A DNA stretch of 64,000 nt. Source: Microbacterium invictum. GTDB lineage: Bacteria > Actinomycetota > Actinomycetes > Actinomycetales > Microbacteriaceae. The stretch is taken from NCBI RefSeq assembly GCF_014197265.1, contig NZ_JACIFH010000001.1, forward strand, positions 1,116,001 through 1,180,000, read 5' to 3'. The notes beneath the pieces were generated by a model, which worked only from the letters and a program-made list of their open reading frames with translations, was not told the DNA's origin and searched no databases. A program made the position numbers and the translations under genes. This document shows, piece by piece, positions 25,040-33,793 of the stretch (its first letter is position 1; every line of letters starts with the position of its first letter).

Positions 25040-26238
25040 CGGACATGGCACGGACGAAGCGACGCCCCGGCGCCCGCACCATCGCGCAGGTGACGGTGCT
25101 GCCGGCCGTCCTCGTGCAGTACAGCGTCCTCGTGCCGATCCACGCCGCGGCGTACGGGGTGCCGGTCGCCCTGTCGTTCCTGCTCGGCGCGGCCGTCTGC
25201 GGGGCGCCGCTGCTGGCGATCACCCGGCCATGGTGGGCGATCGCCGTCTTCGCCGCGGGTGCCCTCACGCTGCCGCTGCTCGTCTCGCCCGGGCGCGACC
25301 CGTCGCTGCCGTGGCCGTGGTCAGTGCCCACGATGATCGCCTTCGCGATCCTGGTGGCCGTCGTCACCCTGCTCCACGGCTGGCGCCCGGGGCTGGCCGC
25401 GTATCTGGTGAACGTCGGCGTCTCGCTCATCGTGCTGCTGCTGCACCCGACCGCCGTCACCCCGAACGCGGCCACGGCCGACGTGATCGTCGCCACCTCC
25501 GTCGCCGGGCTCGTCTACCTCGTCGCCGTGCTCCTCGCCGGCCGGCTGCGCATCGGTCAGGAACTCAGCCGCGAACGCGAACTGTCGGCCGCCGAGCAGT
25601 CCCGTCGCGTGCAGGTCGAAGAGCGCGCCCGCATCGCACGCGAACTGCATGACGTCGTGGCCCACAGCCTGTCGGTCATCCAGGTGCAGGCCTCCACGGC
25701 CCGCTACCGGCTGCCCGGCCTCCCCGACGAGGCCGTCCGCGAACTCGACGACATCGCCGCGAACGCGCGCGCGTCGCTGACGGAGATGCGGCGTCTGCTG
25801 GGGGTCCTGCGCACCGAGGATCAGGCCGCCGAGCTCGCCCCGCAGCAGGGCATCGACGACATCGCCGCGCTGGTCGACAGCGTCCGGCGCGCGGGGGTCC
25901 AGGTCGGTCTGGGCATCACCGCCGCAGACGTGTCGGAGATTCCCGCGAGCGTCCAGATCGCGACGTTCCGCATCGTGCAAGAAGCCCTGAGCAATGCGGT
26001 CCGTCACGCGCCCGGCGCCGCCATCGCCGTCTCGGTGAGCGCCGACGACACCGCCGTGCGGCTGCGGATCCACAACGACGTCGGCGACGCGGCATCCGGT
26101 CAGGGCACCGGTCACGGACTGCGTGGGATGCGGGAGCGCGCGACACTGCTCGGCGGTACGCTGGACGCCGGCCCAGGCTCGGACGGCGGCTGGACGGTGA
26201 GTGCCGTGCTCCCCTGGCCCCGACAGGAGAATCCGTGA
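25036..26238 (+). CDS. Sensor histidine kinase, NarL-partner type
   Basis: 400 residues. Residues 15-168 hold about five hydrophobic helices with short loops, so sensing is probably within the membrane. A HisKA_3 dimerisation domain follows with RIARELHDVVAHSL; His205 is the phosphoacceptor. The C-terminal ATPase has QEALSNAVRHAPG and GHGLRGMRERATLLGG. ATG overlaps the dedA TGA; ATG at 25045 is an alternative. It phosphorylates the response regulator encoded next, whose GTG overlaps its stop. Confidence 0.92.
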   Translation: MTDMARTKRRPGARTIAQVTVLPAVLVQYSVLVPIHAAAYGVPVALSFLLGAAVCGAPLLAITRPWWAIAVFAAGALTLPLLVSPGRDPSLPWPWSVPTMIAFAILVAVVTLLHGWRPGLAAYLVNVGVSLIVLLLHPTAVTPNAATADVIVATSVAGLVYLVAVLLAGRLRIGQELSRERELSAAEQSRRVQVEERARIARELHDVVAHSLSVIQVQASTARYRLPGLPDEAVRELDDIAANARASLTEMRRLLGVLRTEDQAAELAPQQGIDDIAALVDSVRRAGVQVGLGITAADVSEIPASVQIATFRIVQEALSNAVRHAPGAAIAVSVSADDTAVRLRIHNDVGDAASGQGTGHGLRGMRERATLLGGTLDAGPGSDGGWTVSAVLPWPRQENP

Positions 26239-26903
26239 CCATCGAGGTCCTCATCGCCGACGATCAGGCGATGGTGCGCGCCGGGTTCGCCGCGCTCCTC
26301 GACGCCCATGACGGCATCCGGGTGACCGGGCAGGCCGCCGACGGGTCGGAGGCGGTGACGCTCTCGGCACGGCTCGACCCCGATGTCATCCTGATGGATG
26401 TGCGGATGCCGCACCTCGACGGCATCGAGGCGACACGGCGCATCGTCGGGCCGACGTACCCGGCGGCGAAGATCCCGCGGATCCTGATGCTCACCACCTT
26501 CGACATCGATGACTACGTCTACGACGCGCTCGAAGCGGGCGCGAGCGGCTTCCTGCTGAAGGACGCTCTGCCCGAGGAGCTCGTGCACGCCGTCCGCGTC
26601 ATCGCCGCCGGTGATGCCCTGCTCGCGCCCAGCGTCACGCGCCGCATGATCTCGCGGTTCGCCGCGCAGAAGCCCCGCACGTCCCTCGCCGCCGGCCGGC
26701 TCGCCGAGCTGACCGAGCGCGAGCGCGAGGTGCTCGTGCTCATCGGGCAGGGACGCTCGAACAGCGAGATCGCCTCGGCGCTGTTCATCGCGGAGCAGAC
26801 CGTGAAGACCCACGTCGGCAAGGTGCTCGCCAAGGTCGGCGCGCGCGACCGGGTCCAGGCCGTGATCTTCGCCTACGACGCCGGCCTGGTCGAGCCGGCC
26901 TGA
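26235..26903 (+). CDS. Response regulator, NarL/LuxR type
   Basis: 222 residues. The receiver domain has the acidic pair D9-D10, phosphoacceptor Asp55 in ILMDVRMPHLDG and the Lys in FLLKDALP. The C-terminal LuxR helix-turn-helix runs from LTEREREVLVLIGQGRSNSEI to VKTHVGKVLAKVGARDR. It is coupled to the kinase by GTGA. The next gene downstream, after a 104-bp region rich in inverted repeats, is a membrane acyltransferase that is a likely target. Confidence 0.93.
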   Translation: MTIEVLIADDQAMVRAGFAALLDAHDGIRVTGQAADGSEAVTLSARLDPDVILMDVRMPHLDGIEATRRIVGPTYPAAKIPRILMLTTFDIDDYVYDALEAGASGFLLKDALPEELVHAVRVIAAGDALLAPSVTRRMISRFAAQKPRTSLAAGRLAELTEREREVLVLIGQGRSNSEIASALFIAEQTVKTHVGKVLAKVGARDRVQAVIFAYDAGLVEPA

Positions 26904-26912
26904 GCCGGACCT

Positions 26913-26943
26913 CACCCCTGGGTAGGGGTGCGGACGGCACCCC
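26913..26943. promoter_or_regulatory. Overlapping inverted repeats between the response regulator and acyltransferase genes
   Basis: CACCCCT-GGGT-AGGGGTG (26913-26930) overlaps GGGGTGC-GGACG-GCACCCC (26925-26943). The middle GGGGTG pairs with either flank, so the two hairpins exclude each other. It may be a double operator for the NarL-type regulator, an attenuator, or the operon terminator. Confidence 0.5.
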
Positions 26944-27007
26944 GGTGTGATGCGGCCGCCACCACGGCATCCATAACCTCGTCGGACATCCACCGAGGAG
27001 GACGCAC

Positions 27008-28348
27008 ATGTCGACGGTCCAGGCGGACACGCGCACCACGCCCCACATCCGGCGCGGCGCCACGCGCGACACCGGCATCGACTTCGTGCGCGCGCTGTGC
27101 GTCACGGCGGTGGTGGTCCTGCACGCGATGATGGTCGGCGTCACCGTCACAGGCTCCGGCCCCGTGTTCGAGAACGCCGCCGACGGCTCGACCTGGATCG
27201 CACCGCTGAGCTGGATCCTGCAGGTGATGCCACTGTTCTTCGTGATCGGCGGCTTCTCCGGACTGCTCGCCTACCGCCGGCAGCGCACGGCAGGCGGCAC
27301 CGCCGCGAGCTTCGTCGCGGCACGGCTGCACCGGCTGCTGCGCCCCGCACTGGTCACGGTCGGGGTCGTCGGCGTGGTGCTCGTCGCACTCGCCGTCGCG
27401 GGCGTGCCGGCCGACCTGATCGCCGTCGCCGGGCACCGGTACGGCCAGCCGCTGTGGTTCCTGGGGGTGTTCCTGCTGTGCCAGGCTCTGCTGCCCGCGC
27501 TCGCCGCCGCGCACGAGCGTGCACCGGTGCGCACGATCGCGATCCTCGTGGTCGCCACCGTCGCCGTCGATGCCGTCCGCGCCGCGACGGGCCTCGACGC
27601 GGTCGGGTTCGTGAATCTGGCGTTCGCCTGGCTGGCGCTGCAGCAGCTCGGGTTCTTCCTCGCCGACGGCAGCCTCGACCGCATCCCGGCCGGGGTTCGC
27701 GTCGTCGCCGGCGTGACCGCCGTCGCCGCGTTGGTCACGAGCTGGGTCTCGGGGATCTACTCCCCCGATCTGATCGCGCACATCAACCCGCCCACGGCGG
27801 CGCTGCTGCTGGTCGGCGTCGCGCACACGAGCGCCCTCACGCTCCTGCGTGGGCGACTGCGGCGCCTCAGCCGCCGACCGCGTGCGGCGGCGTTCACCGA
27901 CTTCGTCACCGCCCGCACGATGACCGTCTACCTGTGGCACATGCCGGTGCTGCTGGCGATGGCGGGCCTGTGCGCCGTGTTCGCGCTGTCCACCGGGGCC
28001 GCCCTGCCCACGCCCAGCAGCCTCGGCTGGTGGCTGACCCGGCCGCTGTGGCTGGCCGTCGCCCTCGCCTCGACCGCCGTGGTCGCCGTTGCGCTGGCCC
28101 GCTTCGAGGCGGGGCGGCTGCCCGCGACGACCGAGTCCGCCTGGCGCACCGGCGGCGAGGTGCTCACCGGACTGATCGCGATCGTGATGCTGCTGGTGCT
28201 CGGCACATCGCCGTCGACCGCGGCCATCGCGGTGCTGCTGATGGGCGCCGCCCTCGGCGGCGTCGGGGTCCTTCAGGCGCGTGCGACCGGCTGGCGCAGC
28301 ACGGTGCGCAGTTTCTCCGGAGCCGTGCGGCGGGCGTCGCTCAGGTAG
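27008..28348 (+). CDS. Acyltransferase-3 family integral membrane protein
   Basis: 446 residues and about ten hydrophobic helices. The N terminus has GIDFVRALCVTAVVVLHAMM, with the conserved Arg and His of the acyltransferase-3 (OafB/WecH-like) fold, and VMPLFFVIGGFSGLLAYRRQ follows. Such proteins O-acylate cell-surface glycans, peptidoglycan or lipids, or export small metabolites. Following DedA and a membrane-sensing two-component system, a role in envelope modification is plausible. GAGGAGG lies 8-14 bases before the ATG. The last 76 bp overlap the convergent GyrI-like gene. Confidence 0.85.
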   Translation: MSTVQADTRTTPHIRRGATRDTGIDFVRALCVTAVVVLHAMMVGVTVTGSGPVFENAADGSTWIAPLSWILQVMPLFFVIGGFSGLLAYRRQRTAGGTAASFVAARLHRLLRPALVTVGVVGVVLVALAVAGVPADLIAVAGHRYGQPLWFLGVFLLCQALLPALAAAHERAPVRTIAILVVATVAVDAVRAATGLDAVGFVNLAFAWLALQQLGFFLADGSLDRIPAGVRVVAGVTAVAALVTSWVSGIYSPDLIAHINPPTAALLLVGVAHTSALTLLRGRLRRLSRRPRAAAFTDFVTARTMTVYLWHMPVLLAMAGLCAVFALSTGAALPTPSSLGWWLTRPLWLAVALASTAVVAVALARFEAGRLPATTESAWRTGGEVLTGLIAIVMLLVLGTSPSTAAIAVLLMGAALGGVGVLQARATGWRSTVRSFSGAVRRASLR

Positions 28349-28884
28349 ATCTCGTGGTGGATGCCGGTCATCCGCAGCCCCCGCCCCGGGATCACCCGCT
28401 CGTGCATCTCTGCCAGGACCGGCTCTTCGTCGTCGTAGGAGCCGATGTGCAGTGTCTGCACGCACAGACCCTCGTCGAGGACCTCGCACCGGAGGCGGTG
28501 GACCGCGGGTGCGCCCCCCGCCGCGGCCTTCGCACACGCGGCATCCACCTGTTCATCGGGAAGCCACTCCGGGACGAGGTTGAGCAGCGTCCAGCTCCAG
28601 CGGCTCTTGTCACGCTGCGTCGTGAACGCCATCGGGTCATCGGCCCACCAGAGGCCCTCGAGCGGCATGACGGTGTAGTCGCGGTCGAGTTCACGCTTGC
28701 TGAAGAACTTGAGGGCGTACGCCACCGGGTACAGCGTCTGCAGCGACTCCTGATACGCGGGCGCGGTGTTGGGATCGCCCGCGCCGTCGATCATCAGGTA
28801 CCGCAGCGGCGGGACGGTCACGGTGTCGAAGCGGCCGCGGCGGGCCGAGTAGGTGGGAATCTCCGCCTTGAGGTCGACCTTCAT
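28273..28884 (-). CDS. GyrI-like small-molecule-binding domain protein
   Basis: 203 residues with the GyrI-like (SOUL-superfamily) pattern: PPLRYLMIDGAGDPNTAPAY near 25-44, VMPLEGLWWADDP, and the closing GRGLRMTGIHHEIYLSD. It has no DNA-binding domain, so it is the stand-alone form, thought to bind or hydrolyse small lipophilic compounds. The 76-bp 3' overlap with the acyltransferase gene means antisense transcription could affect both. No ribosome site or leaderless hexamer is clear upstream. Confidence 0.8.
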   Translation of the reverse strand: MKVDLKAEIPTYSARRGRFDTVTVPPLRYLMIDGAGDPNTAPAYQESLQTLYPVAYALKFFSKRELDRDYTVMPLEGLWWADDPMAFTTQRDKSRWSWTLLNLVPEWLPDEQVDAACAKAAAGGAPAVHRLRCEVLDEGLCVQTLHIGSYDDEEPVLAEMHERVIPGRGLRMTGIHHEIYLSDARRTAPEKLRTVLRQPVARA

Positions 28885-28968
28885 GGGTTCAGGATGCCAC
28901 CGAATCCCACAACGGATGCGGGATCTCCTGTGCGTCCTCCTACACCCCGCCCCGGGAGCGCCTCCCCA

Positions 28969-28974
28969 TAGGAT
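28969..28974 (+). promoter_or_regulatory. Candidate -10 element of bioY
   Basis: TAGGAT lies 47 bp before the ATG, giving a leader of about 40 nt that contains AGGAGAC. No BirA/BioQ-like palindrome was recognised nearby. Confidence 0.35.
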
Positions 28975-29021
28975 GAGTCCCGACGCACGACTGAACGCCC
29001 CTCGACGCCTAGGAGACCCGC

Positions 29022-29660
29022 ATGTCCCTCACCGCCGCGACCCGCCGTCCGGTCCTCGCCGACCTGATCGCCCGACCGTCCGACCGCGCTCGCGCGTTTG
29101 CCGTCGACGCCAGCCTCGTTCTCGCCGGGGTGGCTCTGGTGGCCCTGCTGGCGAAGGTCTCGTTCTGGATCGGCCCGGTGCCGATCACCGGGCAGACGCT
29201 CGGCGTCATCGTCGTCGGCGCCGCGCTCGGTGCACGCCGCGGTGCGGCAGCGCTGACGACCTACATGCTGGTCGGACTCGCCGGGCTGCCTGTGTTCGCC
29301 GGCCCGATCGCCGGCCCCGCCTACGTGCTCTCCCCCTCGTTCGGGTTCGTCCTCGGCTTCATCCCCGCGGCCTTCGCCGCCGGGTGGTTCGCGGAACGGG
29401 CGTGGGACCGCAAGCCGTGGCTGGCCTTCATCGGCTTCGTCGCAGCGAGCATCATCCCGTTCCTGATCGGCGTCCCGTACATGGCGCTCATCCTCAGCAC
29501 CGTCCTGGGTGCCGAGATCACCTTCCTGTCGGTCATGGAGGCCGGCGTGTTCCCGTTCATCGCAGGCGGCATCATCAAGGCGGCGGTCGCCGCCCTGGTC
29601 ATTCCGCTGGCATGGGCGGGCGTCCGTTCTGTGGAACGGGCCGCGAACCGCCGGCAGTGA
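29022..29660 (+). CDS. bioY: Biotin transporter BioY (ECF S-component)
   Basis: 212 residues, about six hydrophobic helices. It contains VPITGQTLGVIVVGAALGARRGAAAL and GLPVFAGPIAGPAYVLSPSFGFVLGF, the hallmark BioY regions. It brings in biotin, needed by the acyl-CoA carboxylase at 3 kb. The ECF energising module (EcfA/EcfT, BioM/BioN) is not adjacent, so it either uses a shared module or works alone. GGAGA precedes the ATG by six bases. Confidence 0.93.
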   Translation: MSLTAATRRPVLADLIARPSDRARAFAVDASLVLAGVALVALLAKVSFWIGPVPITGQTLGVIVVGAALGARRGAAALTTYMLVGLAGLPVFAGPIAGPAYVLSPSFGFVLGFIPAAFAAGWFAERAWDRKPWLAFIGFVAASIIPFLIGVPYMALILSTVLGAEITFLSVMEAGVFPFIAGGIIKAAVAALVIPLAWAGVRSVERAANRRQ

Positions 29661-29723
29661 TTCGCCGCACCTGACACCTTCAGTCGCACTGCAGCGAACT
29701 CGCGCGAAAAGGCATCGGGGCTA

Positions 29724-29742
29724 TAAGGTAAGGCTGCCCTTA
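29724..29742 (+). promoter_or_regulatory. DtxR/IdeR-type iron box
   Basis: TAAGGTAAGGCTGCCCTTA is a good 19-bp match to the DtxR consensus TTAGGTTAGGCTAACCTAA. It overlaps a possible -10 (TATAAG, 29722-29727), so an iron-loaded DtxR-type repressor would block transcription of the siderophore uptake operon starting 34 bp further on. Confidence 0.75.
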
Positions 29743-29776
29743 TCGGCAGTTCCCGAATCCTTCTGGAGGCTTTCCC

Positions 29777-30802
29777 GTGCCACGTTTCCGCATCGCCGCC
29801 CTCGCCGCCGCAGGTGCTCTCCTGCTCGCCGGCTGCGCCACAACGTCGGCTCCCGCCGCTGACGGCGACACCGACGGCGCCGCGTCGGACGCCTTCCCCG
29901 TCACGATCGAGCACGCGCACGGCGAGACCACGATAGGCAGCAAGCCCGAGCGCGTCGCCACGATCTCGTGGGGCAACCAGGATGTCGCCCTCGCGCTGGG
30001 CATCGTCCCGGTCGGCATGGACACCCAGGTGTGGGCCTGGAGCGGTACGGCCGACCCGGGCGTGTACGAGTGGACCAGCGACAAGCTGACCGAGCTCGGC
30101 GCCGAGCTGCCCGTGCTGTTCGACGTGACCGACGGTCTCGACTTCGAGGCGATCGCCGACACCACGCCGGATGTCATCCTCGCCGCCCAATCCGGTCTCA
30201 GCGAGGAGGACTACACCACCTTGAGCGGCATCGCACCCGTCGTCGCCTACCCCGACATCGCCTGGTTCACCCCGTGGCGCGAGCAGATCACCCTCAACGC
30301 CGAGGCACTGGGCCTGAAGGCGGAGGGCGAGGCGCTGGTCGCCGACCTCGAAGGCCAGATCGCCGATGCCACCGCCGACGCCGGCTTCGAGGGAAAGACC
30401 GCCGCGTTCTTCTACGCTAGCGCCGCCGACCTGTCGACGGTGTCGCTCTACACCGGCGGCGACTCGCGCACCGCACTGCTGCACGATCTCGGCTTCGACC
30501 TGCCCCAGGTGGCCGTCGACGCCGCGTCGGAAGGCTCGTTCTACCTGGACTTCAGTGCGGAGAACGCCGACCAGCTCGCCGATGTCGACGTCATCGTGAC
30601 CTACGGCGACGAGACGCTGCTGCCCGCGCTGCAGGCCGACCCGCTGTGGAGCACCCTCCCCGCCGTGCGCAACGGCGCCGTCGTCGCCGTCGGCGAAGGC
30701 GACGACTTCAGCGCTGCCGTGAGTCCCACCGCCCTGTCGATCCCGTGGGTGCTCACCGACTACGTCGCCGCACTCGAGGAAGCGGCAGCGAAGGTTCAGT
30801 GA
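29777..30802 (+). CDS. Iron-siderophore ABC transporter substrate-binding lipoprotein
   Basis: 341 residues. A signal peptide ends in the lipobox LLAGC (Cys20), so the protein is lipid-anchored outside the membrane. The mature part has the FepB/FhuD-like fold: IEHAHGETTIGSKPERVATI, a long helix between lobes, and VSPTALSIPWVLTDYV at the end. It binds ferric siderophore and passes it to the two permeases. GTG start with GGAGG seven bases upstream. First gene of an iron-regulated five-gene operon. Confidence 0.93.
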   Translation: MPRFRIAALAAAGALLLAGCATTSAPAADGDTDGAASDAFPVTIEHAHGETTIGSKPERVATISWGNQDVALALGIVPVGMDTQVWAWSGTADPGVYEWTSDKLTELGAELPVLFDVTDGLDFEAIADTTPDVILAAQSGLSEEDYTTLSGIAPVVAYPDIAWFTPWREQITLNAEALGLKAEGEALVADLEGQIADATADAGFEGKTAAFFYASAADLSTVSLYTGGDSRTALLHDLGFDLPQVAVDAASEGSFYLDFSAENADQLADVDVIVTYGDETLLPALQADPLWSTLPAVRNGAVVAVGEGDDFSAAVSPTALSIPWVLTDYVAALEEAAAKVQ

Positions 30803-31854
30803 CAGGCACTGTCGCCCCCCTGCGCCGCGCGTCCACCAGACCGGTGGGCGCGCGGCGCCGCGTCGTGGTCCTCGTCGTCGGCGTCGCCGCGGTCGCGGTG
30901 TCGATCGTCATCTCGCTGTCGTTCGGCTCCCGCCCTGTCAGCGCGGACCAGGTCGTCTTGGGAATCTCCACGTGGCTGCGCGGGGAGACCCCGGCCGACA
31001 TCGGAGCACTCGCCGTGCAGAGCCGCATCCCGCGTACGGTCCTCGCGCTCCTCGCCGGCGCGGCCCTGGCCCTGTCGGGCGCCCTCATGCAGGCGATCAC
31101 CCGCAATCCCCTCGCCGACCCCGGCATCCTCGGCGTCAACACCGGGGCGGCGCTGGCCGTCGTGATCGGCATCGCGTTCCTCGGCGTCTCCAGTGCCTTC
31201 GGCTATCTCGGTCTCGCCCTCATCGGCGCGTTCGTCACCGCCTTCTTCGTCTACTTCGTCGGCTCGGTCGGTGCGGGCGGAACGACGCCGATCAAGCTCG
31301 CGCTCGCCGGGGCTGCGACCACCGCAGCGCTCTCCTCGCTCGTCGCAGCGATCCTCCTGCCGCGTCAGGCCGTCATGGACGAGTTCCGCTACTGGCAGAT
31401 CGGAAACGTCGGCAGGGCCGATTGGGACACGATGAGCGTCATCGTCCCCGTGCTGCTGATCGGCACGGTCATCGCTCTGCTCTGCGCGTCAGCGCTCAAC
31501 GCCCTCGCGCTCGGCGACGACGTCGCGGTCGGCCTGGGGGTTCACGTCGGCCGGATCCGCATCGTCGCCGCCGTCGCGGGAGTCTCGCTGTGCGCCGCCG
31601 TCACCGCGGTGGCCGGCCCCATCGGCTTCGTGGGCCTCATGGTGCCGCACGCGGTGCGATTGGCCGCCGGTTCCGACCAGCGCTGGCTGCTGCCTCTGTC
31701 GGCACTCGGCGGCGCGGTCCTGCTCACCCTCGCCGATACGATCGGGCGCGTGCTCGGCTCTCCCGGTGAGGTCGAGGCCGGCATCATCACCGCTTTCCTG
31801 GGCGCACCCGTGCTCATCGCGATCGCCCGCCGCACCCGGATGAGGGCGCTGTGA
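30799..31854 (+). CDS. FecCD-family iron-siderophore permease 1
   Basis: 351 residues and about nine to ten membrane helices. SRIPRTVLALLAGAALALSGALMQAITRNPLADPGILGVNTGAAL and GPIGFVGLMVPHAVRL are the FecCD hallmarks, the latter contacting the ATPase. The GTG overlaps the binding-protein TGA (GTGA). It forms the membrane channel together with the next gene's product. Confidence 0.93.
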   Translation: MTGTVAPLRRASTRPVGARRRVVVLVVGVAAVAVSIVISLSFGSRPVSADQVVLGISTWLRGETPADIGALAVQSRIPRTVLALLAGAALALSGALMQAITRNPLADPGILGVNTGAALAVVIGIAFLGVSSAFGYLGLALIGAFVTAFFVYFVGSVGAGGTTPIKLALAGAATTAALSSLVAAILLPRQAVMDEFRYWQIGNVGRADWDTMSVIVPVLLIGTVIALLCASALNALALGDDVAVGLGVHVGRIRIVAAVAGVSLCAAVTAVAGPIGFVGLMVPHAVRLAAGSDQRWLLPLSALGGAVLLTLADTIGRVLGSPGEVEAGIITAFLGAPVLIAIARRTRMRAL

Positions 31855-32921
31855 TGTCCCAGGTCACCGCCACGGCGCTGCCGGCGGTCACTGCCGCACA
31901 TTTCGACCGCATCCGCGCCGGCCGCCGCCACCGCTCGCGCCGCAGGGTCGTCGCGATCTCGGTGATGAGCGTGATCATCGCCGTGCTGTTCGGCGCGATG
32001 CTCATGCTGGGCAACACGATCTATCCGGTCTCGGACGTCCTGGCCGTGCTGACCGGCCAGCAGGTGCCGGGCGCCTCGTTCACCGTCGGCACGCTGCGCC
32101 TGCCCCGCGCGCTCACCGCCGTGCTCGCCGGCATCGCGTTCGGCGTGGCGGGATCGACATTCCAGACGATGCTGCGCAATCCGCTCGCGAGCCCCGACAT
32201 CATCGGCATCACCTCCGGGGCGAGCGCCGCGGCGATCTTCTCGCTCCTCGTGCTGCACTGGAGCGGTGCTGCCACGATGGCACTCGCGCTCGCCGCCGGC
32301 ATCGTCACCGCCGTCGTCATCTACCTGGCCGCTCGCGGCGGCGAGTCGACCGGCGGTCGGCTGATACTCATCGGCATCGGCGTCGGCGCGATGCTCGACG
32401 CCGTCGTCGGCTTCATCCTGCTGCGCGCAGCTGTCTGGGATCTCTCCGTCGCCGCCCGCTGGATGACCGGCAGCCTCAACGGCTCGCGGATGGAAGACGT
32501 CCCGCCGCTGGCGATCGCCGTCATCGTGCTCGTGCCGGTCGTGCTGATCCTCGGTCGCGATCTGCGAGCGCTCGAACTCGGCGATGCCTCCGCCATCGCG
32601 CTGGGCGTGCGCGTCGATCGCACACGGGTCCTCCTGGTGGTGGCTGCCGTCGCCCTCGCCTGCTTCGCCACGGCCACCACCGGCCCGATCGCCTTCGTCG
32701 CCTTCCTCGCCGGTCCCATCGCCGCGCGCATGGTCGGCCCCGGCTCGTCGGTGATCATCCCGGCCGCCCTGACCGGCGCCTGCCTCGTGCTCGCCGCCGA
32801 TCTCCTGGGCCAGTTCGCGTTCGACACGAAGTTCCCGGTCGGCGTCATCACCGGCATCCTCGGTGCTCCGTATCTCATCTACCTGCTCATCCGAACCAGC
32901 CGCCGCGGAGGATCGTCATGA
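31854..32921 (+). CDS. FecCD-family iron-siderophore permease 2
   Basis: 355 residues from the ATG that overlaps the previous stop (TGATG); an in-frame GTG three bases earlier is equally possible. It has the same family regions, LRLPRALTAVLAGIAFGVAG, MLRNPLASPDIIGITSGA and GPIAFVAFLAGPIAARMVG, and about ten helices. It pairs with permease 1. GAGG lies eight bases before the ATG. Confidence 0.93.
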   Translation: MSQVTATALPAVTAAHFDRIRAGRRHRSRRRVVAISVMSVIIAVLFGAMLMLGNTIYPVSDVLAVLTGQQVPGASFTVGTLRLPRALTAVLAGIAFGVAGSTFQTMLRNPLASPDIIGITSGASAAAIFSLLVLHWSGAATMALALAAGIVTAVVIYLAARGGESTGGRLILIGIGVGAMLDAVVGFILLRAAVWDLSVAARWMTGSLNGSRMEDVPPLAIAVIVLVPVVLILGRDLRALELGDASAIALGVRVDRTRVLLVVAAVALACFATATTGPIAFVAFLAGPIAARMVGPGSSVIIPAALTGACLVLAADLLGQFAFDTKFPVGVITGILGAPYLIYLLIRTSRRGGSS

Positions 32922-33793
32922 CCGCACAGCACGTCATTCGCACCGAGGGGCTGGTCTCCGGATACGGCAGCCGGAAGGTCATCGACGGGATCGACATCGA
33001 GATCCCGGCGGGACGGATCAGCGTCATCGTCGGCGCCAACGCGTGCGGCAAGTCGACGCTGCTGAAGACGATCTCGCGTCTGATCCCCGTGCACAGCGGC
33101 GCCGTCGTCCTCGACGGCAAACGCATCGACCAGATCCCCACCAAAGAGCTCGCCCGCACCCTGGGCCTGCTCCCCCAGCAGCCGATCGCCCCCGAGGGCA
33201 TCGTCGTCGCCGACCTGGTGGGCCGCGGTCGGCACCCGCACCAGAAGCTGTTCCGATCGTGGACCGCCGACGACGACCGCGCCGTTGCGGAGGCACTCAC
33301 GGCCACCGGGGTCGTCGAGCTTGCCGACCGTGCCGTCGATGAGCTCTCCGGCGGGCAGCGGCAGCGCGTCTGGATCGCCATGGCACTCGCACAGGAGACC
33401 GCCGTGCTGCTGCTGGACGAGCCCACCACCTTCCTCGATGTGTCCCACCAGATCGAGGTGCTCGATCTGCTCACCGACCTCAACGCCGCTCGCGGTACGA
33501 CCATCGTCATGGTGCTCCACGACATCAACCTCGCCGCGCGCTACGCCGATCACCTGTTCGCTCTCCGTGACGGACGGCTGATCGCCGGCGGCGCCCCCGC
33601 GGACGTCGTGACGAGCGAACTCGTCCGCGACGTGTTCGACCTCGATTCCGTGGTGATCTCCGACCCCGTGTCGGGATCGCCCATCGTGCTGCCGCGCGGC
33701 CGCCACCACGTGCTGCCCGACGGCATCGTCCGCGACGGTCACAGGCCCGCCGACCACCCCCTTCCCGGCACACCGACAGGAGAAACCCGATGA
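32918..33793 (+). CDS. Iron-siderophore ABC transporter ATP-binding protein
   Basis: 291 residues. Walker A GANACGKST (39-47), signature LSGGQRQRVWIAMALA, Walker B VLLLDEPTTFLD and H-loop MVLHDINLA. FecE/FhuC-type ATPases energise ferric-siderophore import. Start and stop overlap both neighbours by ATGA, so the operon is tightly coupled. The C-terminal 40 residues are a His/Pro-rich extension. Confidence 0.94.
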   Translation: MTAQHVIRTEGLVSGYGSRKVIDGIDIEIPAGRISVIVGANACGKSTLLKTISRLIPVHSGAVVLDGKRIDQIPTKELARTLGLLPQQPIAPEGIVVADLVGRGRHPHQKLFRSWTADDDRAVAEALTATGVVELADRAVDELSGGQRQRVWIAMALAQETAVLLLDEPTTFLDVSHQIEVLDLLTDLNAARGTTIVMVLHDINLAARYADHLFALRDGRLIAGGAPADVVTSELVRDVFDLDSVVISDPVSGSPIVLPRGRHHVLPDGIVRDGHRPADHPLPGTPTGETR

